The translations under genes were made by a program, and so were the position numbers. DNA of 64,000 nucleotides from Rhodanobacter sp. FW104-R8 (lineage in GTDB: Bacteria; Pseudomonadota; Gammaproteobacteria; Xanthomonadales; Rhodanobacteraceae): assembly GCF_001617365.1 (NCBI RefSeq), contig NZ_LVJR01000027.1, positions 62,001 through 126,000 on the forward strand, read 5' to 3'. Positions within the stretch are counted from its first letter, which is position 1, and every line of letters begins with the position of its first letter. Shown piece after piece: positions 9,164-17,829 of this stretch. Under the pieces are notes generated by a model. The model was not told where the DNA came from. It saw nothing but the letters and a program-made list of their open reading frames with translations, and ran no database searches.

Positions 9164-11002
9164 TTACCCCGCCACCGGGTGCGCCGGTGCCCTGCCCGCC
9201 TTCACCGCGGCGATCCATGCGTCGGTGCGCGCTTCCAGCACGTCCAGCGGCAGCGCGCCGCCGTCGAGGATCTCGTCATGGAACGCACGGATATCGAACC
9301 GGCTGCCCAGCTCCCGCTTCGCGCGCGTGCGCAGTTCGAGAATTTTCAGCTCGCCCATTTTGTAGGCCAGCGCCTGGCCCGGCCAGGTGACGTAGCGATC
9401 GGTCTCGGCCTGCACGTCCGGTTCGTCCTCGCTGGAATGCGCGTGGAAGAAATCCACCATCTGCTGGCGCGTCCAGTGTTTGTAATGCACCCCGGTGTCG
9501 AGCACCAGACGATCGGCGCGCAACAACTCGTCGGACAGGCGGCCGTAGTCGGACAGCGGGTCCTGGTAGAAGCCGATGTCCTTGCCCAACTGCTCCGAAT
9601 ACAGCGCCCAGCCCTCGATATAGGCGGTGTAGCCGGCCTGCTGGCGGAACGGCGGCAGCGCCGGCAGGGTCTGCGCAATCGAGATCTGCAGGTGATGCCC
9701 CGGCACGCCTTCGTGATAGGCGGTCGACTCGATCGACAGCACGCTGCGATTCGCGAAATCGCCGGTGTTGACGAAAATCTGCCCCGGCCGCGAGCCGTCC
9801 GGCGTGCCCTGGTGGTATTCGGCCGTCGGCGCTTCCTTCTCGCGGAACGCCTCCACCGGCACCACCACCACCTTGGTCTTCGGCAGCAGGCCGAACAGCT
9901 TGGGCAGCTCCGGCTGCATCTGCGCCAGATAGCCGCGGTAGCGTTTGAGGATGTCCTCGCGCGAGGTCGCGTGCGTCTTCGGGTTGGTCTTCAGCGAGGC
10001 ACGGAAGCTGGCCAGGTCGGCGAAGCCCTGCGACTTGGCGATCTTCGTCATCTCGCCCTCGATACGCTTGACCTCGGCCAGGCCAAGTTCGTGGATCTTC
10101 TCCGGCGACTCCTTGGTGGTGGTCATCTGCTCCACGTCGTAGCGATAGATCGCGTCGCCGTTCGGCAAATCCCAGATACCCGGCTGGCTGCGCCCGTGCG
10201 GCGCGTAATCCTTGGCCACGAATTCGCCCAGCTTGCGATAGGCCGGACGCACGTCCTGGTCGATCGCCGCAAGGATCGCGTCATGCAGGCGCTTCTGGTC
10301 GGCCGCCGACACCGATGCCGGGAAATGCTTCAGCGGTTCGGCGAACACGCTGTCCATGCCGGCCGGCTTCTCGATGCTGGCGATCTGCGTGACGACTTTC
10401 TCCAGCAGGTATCTCGGCGGCATCATCTTGTCGCGCATGCCCTGCCGCGCCACATCGATCACCTGATCGAAGCCTTTCGGCACCGCCTTCAGGCGCGCGA
10501 GATAATCCTCGTATTCCTTCGTGTTGTTGAACGGGATCGAGCTGACGAAACCTGCCAGCTCCAGGTGGATACCGCTCATCTGCTCCAGCGGCATCTCGTG
10601 CAGCTTCAGGTCGTAGGCTTTCAGCCTGTCCTTCAGGCGGCGCACCATCAGCTGCTGGTTGAGCCTGTCGGTATCGGAGAACCCGCTCGTATCGATCGCC
10701 TCGAAGCGCTTCAGGAAATCCGCGGTCGCCTTGTTCTCGGCCGCCGCATGCGCCAGCGAGAGGTCGCTCCAGCGGTCGTTGTAACGCAGGTCGCCGAGGA
10801 TCGTCGCGAACTCCGGACTGTTCTGCAGCATGTGCTGCCACTGCTCGGCCAACAGCGCGTTGAGCGCCTTCACCCGGGTCGCCACGCCCGCCTGCGCAAC
10901 CTGCGCCGCCGGTGCGGCCTGGGCAGGTGAGGCCACGGTTGATGAAATCACGGTCACCGAGCCCAACAGGCTCGCACAGACAAGCAGCGGCAAGGTCTTC
11001 AT
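9164..11002 (-). CDS. DUF885 metallopeptidase, exported
   Basis: A 612-residue protein with a signal peptide (MKTLPLLVCASLLGS then an ASPAQA cleavage site), so periplasmic. The DUF885 signature HEGVPGHH is near residue 428 and gives a zinc-binding HExxxGHH-like motif; a distal Glu is expected further on. DUF885 proteins are poorly characterised zinc peptidases related to the M3/M32 group. The ATG has GGAG about ten bases upstream. It lies between the permease array and the two-component genes, all on one strand. The context suggests it degrades a peptide handled or sensed by the exporter, but that is inference. Confidence 0.85.
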   Translation of the reverse strand: MKTLPLLVCASLLGSVTVISSTVASPAQAAPAAQVAQAGVATRVKALNALLAEQWQHMLQNSPEFATILGDLRYNDRWSDLSLAHAAAENKATADFLKRFEAIDTSGFSDTDRLNQQLMVRRLKDRLKAYDLKLHEMPLEQMSGIHLELAGFVSSIPFNNTKEYEDYLARLKAVPKGFDQVIDVARQGMRDKMMPPRYLLEKVVTQIASIEKPAGMDSVFAEPLKHFPASVSAADQKRLHDAILAAIDQDVRPAYRKLGEFVAKDYAPHGRSQPGIWDLPNGDAIYRYDVEQMTTTKESPEKIHELGLAEVKRIEGEMTKIAKSQGFADLASFRASLKTNPKTHATSREDILKRYRGYLAQMQPELPKLFGLLPKTKVVVVPVEAFREKEAPTAEYHQGTPDGSRPGQIFVNTGDFANRSVLSIESTAYHEGVPGHHLQISIAQTLPALPPFRQQAGYTAYIEGWALYSEQLGKDIGFYQDPLSDYGRLSDELLRADRLVLDTGVHYKHWTRQQMVDFFHAHSSEDEPDVQAETDRYVTWPGQALAYKMGELKILELRTRAKRELGSRFDIRAFHDEILDGGALPLDVLEARTDAWIAAVKAGRAPAHPVAG

Positions 11003-11091
11003 CAGGCTAGTTCTCCGGGGTGTACATGGGCTCACGAACATGCATTGTGACTGGCATGAAACTCGATTTCAGGTACTGGACAGCACAATTC

Positions 11092-12306
11092 TCACGCCGA
11101 CCGCGTCGCCACTACCGGCGGTACTGCTGCCGCGCGCAGCGCCGGGCCGAGCACCGCGAGCTGGCCCAGCGCCCACAGCGCCAGCGCGCCGATCGGCAGG
11201 TAGTACAACGGCAGGCGCGGCAATTCGTAATGCGTCATCAGCACCAGGTTCAGCGCGTAGGCCAGCACCATGCCCAGCGCGATGCCGAAGCTGACGATCA
11301 GGAAGTTTTCGGTCTGGAAGTAATGCAGGATGTCGGCGCGAGTGGCGCCGATCGCGCGACGGATGCCGATCTGCCGACGGCGCTGCTGCACCCAGAAACT
11401 GGCGAGGCCGACGATGCCGAGCGCGGTGACGCCGAGCAACGCCACGATCACGCCCACCAACACGCCGGCCATCGCGCGGTCGGTCTGAAAGTACGTGCTG
11501 CGCAGATCGCCCAGGGTCTGGCTGTTCTCGTGGTCGAGCACCACGTCCGGGGCGATCTTCGCGACCACCGCCTTCGCGTCGTGCAGCACGCGCGGCAGGT
11601 CCTTCGGATCGGCACGCAACAGGTACGTGCCGGAAAGGAACCTGCCTGGCTGCGCCGGTGCAAACACCGACCACTCCGCTGCACTCGCGCCACGACTCGC
11701 AGGACGGGCTCGCGCCAGATGCTCGACCACGCCGATCACGCGGAAGTGGAGCTTGTCGCACCAGAACTCCTTGCCCAGCGGGTCGGCGCCAGGCCATAGG
11801 TGTTCGGCCAACGAGCGGGTAATCAGCACGCGCGCATCCGTCGGGAAGTCGCCTTGCAGCGCCTGGTAATCGTCGGCCCGCGGCCATTGCCCGGCCACCA
11901 GCTGCAGGCCAAGCGCCTGCGTGCTGCCGGGGCCGCCGTTGTATATGTCCACCACGGCGCCATAGTGCTGGCCGGCCGCATCCGTGGTGATGCCCACTGT
12001 ACCGGCCTGCTGGCCGAACGGCACCGTGTTGATCACGCTGACCGATTGCATGCCATGGATCGCACGCAGGCCGGCAAGCATGCGTGCGTTGACATCGATA
12101 TCCGCGCTGCTGTCGTAACCGGTGAGGTAAATCACGGCCAGCGAGGATTCGTTCACGCCGCTGTGGATCTTCATCATGCCGAGCCGGTTGGCGATCAAGA
12201 AACAGGCGTTGCACAGCACCGCGCAAGCCAGCGCGATCTCCAGCGCAATCAGCAAGGTGGCGAGGCGATGTTTGCGCAACGCGGAAAGGATGGGGCGTAT
12301 CTGCAT
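11092..12306 (-). CDS. FtsX-type ABC permease, B subunit of pair 4
   Basis: A 404-residue MacB-like permease without its own ATPase domain. One membrane helix near 17-38 is followed by a periplasmic MacB-type core (about 45-275), then the FtsX domain with three helices near 279-305, 335-355 and 370-392. The conserved cytoplasmic loop QQRRRQIGIRRAIGATRADI contacts the ATPase. Start chosen from GAGG nine bases upstream and from paralogues beginning with an ILxALRxxK pattern. It lies 11 bases after its A partner and closes the array. Closest in sequence to the B subunit of pair 3 (both carry an LEIAL-AVLCNA/AIVCNA helix). Confidence 0.88.
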   Translation of the reverse strand: MQIRPILSALRKHRLATLLIALEIALACAVLCNACFLIANRLGMMKIHSGVNESSLAVIYLTGYDSSADIDVNARMLAGLRAIHGMQSVSVINTVPFGQQAGTVGITTDAAGQHYGAVVDIYNGGPGSTQALGLQLVAGQWPRADDYQALQGDFPTDARVLITRSLAEHLWPGADPLGKEFWCDKLHFRVIGVVEHLARARPASRGASAAEWSVFAPAQPGRFLSGTYLLRADPKDLPRVLHDAKAVVAKIAPDVVLDHENSQTLGDLRSTYFQTDRAMAGVLVGVIVALLGVTALGIVGLASFWVQQRRRQIGIRRAIGATRADILHYFQTENFLIVSFGIALGMVLAYALNLVLMTHYELPRLPLYYLPIGALALWALGQLAVLGPALRAAAVPPVVATRSA

Positions 12307-12317
12307 GACCGGCATCC

Positions 12318-13643
12318 TCACAACGTCTTCAGTTGCAGCGCAGGCGCGATGCGGCTCGCGCGCAGGGCGGGCAGCGCGCCGGCAAGCAGGCTCACCGCGA
12401 TCGCCAGCGCGAAGGTGATCAGGAACATCGGGGCGTCCAGATGCACCAGGTCCGCGTACGCCGCGGGTTGTCTCCGCACCAGCCACAGGCCAGCCAGCGT
12501 CAGCAGCCAACCACCGATGCCGCCTAGCAAGCCGATCAGCCCCGCCTCGACCAGACATTGCGCGAACACCGTCGCACGGCTGGCGCCGAGCGCGCGGCGC
12601 ACGCCGATCTCGCCACCCCGGCGCAGGAACTTCGCCAGCAGCAGACCCACCGTGTTGAACAGGCAGATCGCAAGGAAGGCGAATGCCAGCCAGGTCTGCA
12701 GGCGCACGTCGCCGGGTACCACGCCGTTGAAGTCCAGCCACTGCATCAGGCTGCGCAAGCGCGTGTTGTCGGCATGGATGAAGCGCCCCAGCGCCTTCTG
12801 CTGCGCGGCATAACCGGCCAGGAAATCACGGTAGCCGGCCACCTTCGCCGCACTGCCCAGTTCCACCCACAGACCGATCCAGACGCACGGCGCGTTTACC
12901 AGATGGCCGGGCTTGTCGGGGATGTGCCAGCAGTTGAACTGATGAAAGTTGCCGTCGTTGATTTCGAGGCCGCTGGTGAACGGCACGAACACGTCCTCCG
13001 GCTTGGCGTAATAGTCCGCGGTGTTGCCGTGCGAGAAACGGCCACCGGCCACCGTGTAGAACTGCGGCGATGGCCGCCACGGTTTCAGCACGCCGACGAT
13101 GCGCACATCGGTGTCCTTGAGGCGCAGTGTGCGGCCCACGCTGTTGGCACCGCCGAACAACTTGTCGTTGAGGTTGGCCGAGATCACCGCCACGCGCGCG
13201 TGCTTCGCGTCGTCGTCCGCGCTCCAGCCGTTGCCGTACCGAAACGGGACCTCGAACATCGGGAAGAAATCCGCCGTAGTCGATAGCATCATCTCCATCA
13301 GAGGTGGCAGATCCACGCCAGGTGCATGCACTTTCAACTGGCTGTCCACGATCAGCGCCTGCCGGTCTGCGCGATGCGCACCCCACAGATCCATCGCTGA
13401 CTGGTAGTCCAGCATGTCCTGCGGTTCGGTGTGGCTGTAGCTAGTGTCTGGGACAGCATCCACTTGCGCGTAGAACAACTTGCCGCTCTTGTCCGGCAGT
13501 GGATCGCCGGAAAGCAGATGCATCACCGTCAGCGTGGTCATGCTGGCGCCGATGCCGACGGCGATGGCGATCACCATCAGCACGGTGAGTATCTTGTTGC
13601 GCTTCAGGCTGCGCAGCGCGAGGTCGAGGAAGTAGGCGAACAT
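12318..13643 (-). CDS. FtsX-type ABC permease, A subunit of pair 4
   Basis: A 441-residue permease of the A type, which begins MFAYFLDLALRSLKRNK. Helix 1 is at 18-40, a long periplasmic core carries [20 protein letters not shown] and [15 protein letters not shown], and three helices near 318-338, 366-388 and 404-426 complete the FtsX domain around the [11 protein letters not shown] loop. It ends ALQLKTL, as the other A subunits do (xLQLKxx). It precedes its B partner by 11 bases and is separated from pair 3 by a GGGATTC-family inverted repeat. A dimer with the B subunit served by the single ATPase of the operon is inferred. Confidence 0.88.
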   Translation of the reverse strand: MFAYFLDLALRSLKRNKILTVLMVIAIAVGIGASMTTLTVMHLLSGDPLPDKSGKLFYAQVDAVPDTSYSHTEPQDMLDYQSAMDLWGAHRADRQALIVDSQLKVHAPGVDLPPLMEMMLSTTADFFPMFEVPFRYGNGWSADDDAKHARVAVISANLNDKLFGGANSVGRTLRLKDTDVRIVGVLKPWRPSPQFYTVAGGRFSHGNTADYYAKPEDVFVPFTSGLEINDGNFHQFNCWHIPDKPGHLVNAPCVWIGLWVELGSAAKVAGYRDFLAGYAAQQKALGRFIHADNTRLRSLMQWLDFNGVVPGDVRLQTWLAFAFLAICLFNTVGLLLAKFLRRGGEIGVRRALGASRATVFAQCLVEAGLIGLLGGIGGWLLTLAGLWLVRRQPAAYADLVHLDAPMFLITFALAIAVSLLAGALPALRASRIAPALQLKTL

Positions 13644-13659
13644 GTCTGCTCCTTCGGAG

Positions 13660-13738
13660 CGGGATTGGGGATTCGAAGTTCGGGGGAGGAGTCGGCGTCA
13701 CGCTGCATTTCCGAATCCCCAATCCCCAACCCCGGCTT
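13660..13738. repeat. GGGATTC-family inverted repeat between pairs 3 and 4
   Basis: GGGATTGGGGATTCGAAGTT faces CCGAATCCCCAATCCCC about 50 bases later. It occupies the whole gap between two permease genes of the operon. Confidence 0.7.
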
Positions 13739-13740
13739 CA

Positions 13741-14979
13741 TCACACCGACCTTGTCGCCACCACTGGCGGCACCGCCGCCGCGCGCAGCGCCGGGCCGAG
13801 CACGGCGACTTGGCCGATCAGCCACAGCGCCACCGCACCCACCGGGAAATAGATGCCCGGCAGCCGCGGCAGCTCGTAGTGGGCCATCAGGAAAAGGTTG
13901 ATGCCGTAGGCCAGCACCATGCCCAGCGCAATGCCGATCGTGGCAAGCAGAAAGTTCTCTGTCTGGAAGTAATGCAGGATGTTGGCGCGAGTGGCGCCAA
14001 GCGCACGGCGAACACCGATCGTGCGGCGCCGCTGCGCCACCCAGAAGCTGGCCAGGCCCACGATGCCCAGCGCGGTGACGGTCAGCAGCGCCACGATCAC
14101 GCCGACCAGCATGCCGGCCATCGCGCGGTCGTCCTGGAAGAACTTCCGGCGTACTTCGTCGAAACTGCGCTGGGTGGTCACCACGCGCTGCGGGTCGGCC
14201 TTCTTCAGGGCGGCCAGCGCAGCGGCCATGGCGCTCGCGCGATCTTCCGGCCGGGTGCGGATCAGGTAGCTCTGGTCCTTGTTCGTGCCCATGCGTATCG
14301 GCACCACCATGGTGTATTGCGCCTTGGCCACGTCGTACGCATTCGGCCGCACCAAACTGTCCAGCACGCCGACCACGCGCAGGCCAACCACCGGCGTGAG
14401 GTAGATGGCGCGACCCAGCGGGTTCTGTCCCGGCCACAGCCGCTCGGCCAGGGTCCGGGTGATCAGCGTCACGTGCGGCAGGCTCTTGCTGTCGCCCGTG
14501 CCGAGCGCCTTCAACGCCGTCTCCACATCGACGAAGTCATCCGGCTGCAGGTCGCGCCCGGACACCAGCCGCGTGCCCAGCGTCGGCACCAGGTTCTCGC
14601 CGAAATAGGTGGTGGCGAAGAGCGTGCGCTCGGGCTGCGCCGGGTCGAGCCGGATGTTGCCGTTCGACGACGAGTGGCCGAACGGCACCTGGTTGGAGGA
14701 AGCCACCGAAAGCACGCCGGGCACCTGCCTGAGCACCGCCACATCCTCCGCGAGGCGGGCATACGGATTGGACAGAGTCGTCACATCGGCCACCTGGATC
14801 TGCAGCAGCTCGTGCTCGGCCACGCCGCTGGGTATGTCCATGCGCTGCAGGCGCTGGCCGATCAGGAATACCGCGTTGCAGACGATGGCGCAGGTCAGCG
14901 CGATCTCCAGGATCAGCAGCCAGGACGTGAGCTTGTGCCGGCGCAGCGTGGAAAGGATCGGAAGAATGTCCATGCTCAC
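13741..14979 (-). CDS. FtsX-type ABC permease, B subunit of pair 3
   Basis: A 412-residue B-type permease, starting MSMDILPILSTLRRHKL. One N-terminal helix (LLILEIALTCAIVCNAVFLI), a periplasmic MacB-like core of about 230 residues with RTLAERLWPGQNPLGRAIY, and a three-helix FtsX domain with [20 protein letters not shown]. Its C-terminus PVVATRSV is nearly that of the pair 4 B subunit. It starts one base after the stop of its A partner, so the two are translationally coupled. Substrate unknown. By family, MacB-like permeases without ATPase domains move peptides or lipophilic compounds, or act as mechanotransmitters driving an adaptor. Confidence 0.88.
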   Translation of the reverse strand: MSMDILPILSTLRRHKLTSWLLILEIALTCAIVCNAVFLIGQRLQRMDIPSGVAEHELLQIQVADVTTLSNPYARLAEDVAVLRQVPGVLSVASSNQVPFGHSSSNGNIRLDPAQPERTLFATTYFGENLVPTLGTRLVSGRDLQPDDFVDVETALKALGTGDSKSLPHVTLITRTLAERLWPGQNPLGRAIYLTPVVGLRVVGVLDSLVRPNAYDVAKAQYTMVVPIRMGTNKDQSYLIRTRPEDRASAMAAALAALKKADPQRVVTTQRSFDEVRRKFFQDDRAMAGMLVGVIVALLTVTALGIVGLASFWVAQRRRTIGVRRALGATRANILHYFQTENFLLATIGIALGMVLAYGINLFLMAHYELPRLPGIYFPVGAVALWLIGQVAVLGPALRAAAVPPVVATRSV

Positions 14980-14980
14980 C

Positions 14981-16288
14981 TCAGTTGCTCTTCAGTTGCA
15001 GGGCGGGCGCGATTTGGCAGGCGCGCCAGGCCGGCAGCAGGCCGGCCAGCAGCGTGGCGCATACCGCCAGGACGAAGGTGGCGAGCAGCATGCTCGGATC
15101 CAGGTGTGCCAGCGCGGCGTAATCCGAAGGCCGCTGTCGCACCAGCCACAGCCCGAACATCGCCAGCAGCAGGCCGCCGATGCCGCCGACCAGGCCGATC
15201 ACGCCGGATTCGATCAGCAACTGCGCGAACAACGCGCGCCGCGACGCGCCCAGCGCACGGCGCACGCCCAGCTCGGCCGAGCGGCGCATGAACTTGGCCA
15301 GCATCAGACCCACCGTGTTGACCAGGCATACCAGCAGGAAGCCGAACGCCAACCCGGTTTGCAGGCGCACGTCATTGGGCACCACCCTCTGGTAGTCGAG
15401 CCACTGCACCACGTTGCGCAGGCGCACGTTGGGAGCGCGCTGGAACCGGCCCAGCGCTTTCTGCTCCTGCGAGTAGTGCACGAGAAACTCCTCGTACGCG
15501 GCTGCTTTCACGGGGCTGTCCAGTTGCACCCAGAACTGCAGCCACACGCAGGTATCCGAAGGCAGGATGTTGCCGACGCCACCGCCACCGTTGCCCCAGC
15601 AATCGCTGGAGCCGTTGCGATCCAGCCGCAACTCCAACATGGTCTGCAGCGGCAGGAACACCTGCTCGCCATAGGCGTAGGAGCCCGTGTTCAGATCATA
15701 GAAATGCGGGTTCGGCTGCCAGCTGTCCAGCACGCCCACGATGCGGAAGGACGTGCCGGCCATGCGCAGTGTGCGGCCCACGCTGTCGGCTCCGCCGAAC
15801 AGCTTGTCGTTGAGCGACTTCGCGATCACCACCTCGCGCGCCTTGGCCTCGCCGTCCGCCGCGGTCCAGCCGTGGCCGTACAGGAACGGTGCGTCGAACA
15901 TCGCGAAGAAATCCGCGCTGGTGTAGCGCGCCTCGACGTAGAACGGATCGAGCGAGGATCGTTCCGGCTGGAGCGGCACCGAGCCGCCGCTCATCAGCGC
16001 CTGGTGGTCGGCGCGACCGGCACGCAGCAGGTTCAGGCCGTCGATCAGGGTGACCTGATCCGGCGGCTCCTTGTTCGGTTGCATGCCCTTGATGTCCTGC
16101 GGATCGACCTGCGGGTAGTACAGCTGCGCGCTCTTGCCGGGCAGCGGGTCGCCGGACAGCACGTGCAGTACCGTGAGCGTGGTCATGCTGGCGCCGATGC
16201 CCAGCGCGATCGCCAGCACCATCAGCGCGGTGAGCGCCTTGTTGCGCTTGAGGCTGCGCAGGGCCAGGTCGAGGTAGTAGGTGAACAT
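14981..16288 (-). CDS. FtsX-type ABC permease, A subunit of pair 3
   Basis: A 435-residue A-type permease that begins MFTYYLDLALRSLKRNKAL. The core region has FFAMFDAPFLYGHGWTAADGE and NDKLFGGADSVGRTL; the FtsX domain carries [16 protein letters not shown] and ends ALQLKSN. The frame stays open upstream through the GGGATTC repeat, which would add about 31 residues (IPNPESRIPSP), but the start at MFTYYL matches all paralogues and follows an AAGGAGA site, so the extension is rejected. The gene is one base from its B partner. It groups with the pair 4 A subunit (GIGASMTTLTV) rather than with pairs 1 and 2. Confidence 0.88.
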   Translation of the reverse strand: MFTYYLDLALRSLKRNKALTALMVLAIALGIGASMTTLTVLHVLSGDPLPGKSAQLYYPQVDPQDIKGMQPNKEPPDQVTLIDGLNLLRAGRADHQALMSGGSVPLQPERSSLDPFYVEARYTSADFFAMFDAPFLYGHGWTAADGEAKAREVVIAKSLNDKLFGGADSVGRTLRMAGTSFRIVGVLDSWQPNPHFYDLNTGSYAYGEQVFLPLQTMLELRLDRNGSSDCWGNGGGGVGNILPSDTCVWLQFWVQLDSPVKAAAYEEFLVHYSQEQKALGRFQRAPNVRLRNVVQWLDYQRVVPNDVRLQTGLAFGFLLVCLVNTVGLMLAKFMRRSAELGVRRALGASRRALFAQLLIESGVIGLVGGIGGLLLAMFGLWLVRQRPSDYAALAHLDPSMLLATFVLAVCATLLAGLLPAWRACQIAPALQLKSN

Positions 16289-16301
16289 CAAGGTCTCCTT
16301 T

Positions 16302-16403
16302 GGAGACGGGATTCGGGATTCGGGATTCGGAATTTGGAAGAGCGGCGACACGGCAAGTCTTGGCTTTGCCGAATCCCCCATCCCGAATCCCGATTCCCGG
16401 CTT
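16302..16403. repeat. GGGATTC-family inverted repeat between pairs 2 and 3
   Basis: Tandem GGGATTC units facing away from the A gene (positions 16308-16330) and the inverted GAATCCC-type units at 16370-16399. It fills the gap between two permease genes. Confidence 0.75.
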
Positions 16404-16406
16404 TCA

Positions 16407-17660
16407 TCACGCCGCCCGCGTCGCCACCACCGGCGGCACGTTCGACGCGCGCCGCGCCGGCACGAACACCGCGGCCTGCCCGATCGCCAGCATCGCCAGC
16501 ACGCCGGTCAGCACGTACAGCACCGGGAGGCGCGTCATCTCGTAATGCATCATCAGCCACGCGTTGAGGCCCACCGCCAGCAGCACGCCGAGCACGACAC
16601 CCATCCCGGCGATCAGCAGGTTCTCGATCTGGAAGTAGTGCAGGATGTCGATCCGGCGCGCGCCCAGGGCGCGCCGCACGCCGATCTGCCGATGGCGCTG
16701 GCCGACCCAGAAGCTGGTGAGGCCGACGATGCCGGCGGCGGTGACGCAGAGCAGGATCAGGCAGACCACGCCCATCAGGATCGCCATGCCGACGTCGGCC
16801 CGGTAGGCGCTGGCGCGGATATCGGCGAACGACTTGACGCTGTCGTCGTCGAGCACGCGCATCGGGTTCACCGCATACAGCGTCGCCGGCACGGCGCGCA
16901 TCGCGGCATCGCGCCGGCCCGGCTTGGCCCGCACCACATAGCGCGCGAAGTTCGCGTCCAGCCGGGTCGGCACCAGGGTCGAGTGCCACGCGAAGCCGTT
17001 GCCCCAGCTGCCGGTGCTTGGCGTCTGCAGGCGCGCGACCACGCCGATGACGGTGCTCGGCGCGCTGCTGCCATCGGCATAGACCACCTTGCCCACCGCG
17101 CCGCGTTGCGGGAACAGCTTGTCGGCCAGTGCCTGGGTCACGATCACGATCGGACGGTCACGCTGGTCGCGTGCTCCCTGGTGCTGCACGTCGCCGGCCG
17201 TGAAGGCGCGGCCGGCCACCAGGCGCAGGCCCAGCGTGGCCAGGGCATGCTCGTCGGTGAAGTAGTACGCCGTGCGCGTGATGCCTTTCTCGAACTTCTG
17301 GTTGGGCTTGAGCGACAGCGCGCCGGTCCACGAGGAATTGAGCAGGGGCACCGAGTTGCTCGGCGCCACCGAGGCCACGTCGGGCAGGTTGCGCAGTGCC
17401 GCCAGGTCCTCCTGCTGCATCACGTCGAGCTTTTCCACGCCGGACGGGTCGTCGCCGCTGGGTGCGCCCACCCATTGCTGGGACACCAGGAACAGGTCGT
17501 TCTCGTCGAGGCCGGTGGGCCGGTTCACCCGTTCGACGCGCTGGCCGATGATGAATACCGCGTTGCAGACGATCGCCAGGGTCAGCGCGATCTGCAGCGA
17601 GATCAGCACGACGCCGGCCTTGTGTTTGCGCAGCGCCGCGAGAATGGGTGGGAGTGTCAT
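16407..17660 (-). CDS. FtsX-type ABC permease, B subunit of pair 2
   Basis: A 417-residue B-type permease starting MTLPPILAALRKHKAG. Helix 1 is [20 protein letters not shown]. The periplasmic core is followed by a three-helix FtsX domain with the loop [20 protein letters not shown], and the C-terminus is VVATRAA. The [14 protein letters not shown] helix links it to the pair 1 B subunit. Unlike the other pairs, this B gene is separated from its A gene by 169 bases that contain a GTAGGAGC-type inverted repeat. Its translation may therefore be uncoupled from A. Role as in the other pairs. Confidence 0.88.
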   Translation of the reverse strand: MTLPPILAALRKHKAGVVLISLQIALTLAIVCNAVFIIGQRVERVNRPTGLDENDLFLVSQQWVGAPSGDDPSGVEKLDVMQQEDLAALRNLPDVASVAPSNSVPLLNSSWTGALSLKPNQKFEKGITRTAYYFTDEHALATLGLRLVAGRAFTAGDVQHQGARDQRDRPIVIVTQALADKLFPQRGAVGKVVYADGSSAPSTVIGVVARLQTPSTGSWGNGFAWHSTLVPTRLDANFARYVVRAKPGRRDAAMRAVPATLYAVNPMRVLDDDSVKSFADIRASAYRADVGMAILMGVVCLILLCVTAAGIVGLTSFWVGQRHRQIGVRRALGARRIDILHYFQIENLLIAGMGVVLGVLLAVGLNAWLMMHYEMTRLPVLYVLTGVLAMLAIGQAAVFVPARRASNVPPVVATRAA

Positions 17661-17703
17661 GGTTGTCGTTCCTTGCGCGAGACAGACGGGCCGCCGCCGA
17701 TAC

Positions 17704-17805
17704 CGTAGGAGCCCGCTTGCGGGCGATGCTCCTGCTTGTGCAAACCCCGGATCCTGAATTCTGAAACCCGGCTCAAAAGCATCGCCCGCGAGCGGGCTCC
17801 TACGG
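17704..17805. repeat. GTAGGAGC-type inverted repeat inside permease pair 2
   Basis: CGTAGGAGCCCGCTTGCGGG at the left and CCCGCGAGCGGGCTCCTACG at the right, each a hairpin on its own and inverted to one another around a 47-base spacer. It resembles the REP-type palindromes of pseudomonads and xanthomonads. Confidence 0.8.
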
Positions 17806-17829
17806 CTGGGCGGAGTCGTGGGGCAGTCA

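Noticed and set aside
16289-16381. N-terminal extension of the pair 3 A permease through the GGGATTC repeat
   Set aside because: The added residues derive from repeat DNA (IPNPESRIPSP) and no paralogue has them; MFTYYL is preceded by AAGGAGA.
13660-17805. CRISPR-like arrangement of repeats
   Set aside because: The repeats are inverted pairs with unequal spacers and no regular array or cas genes.
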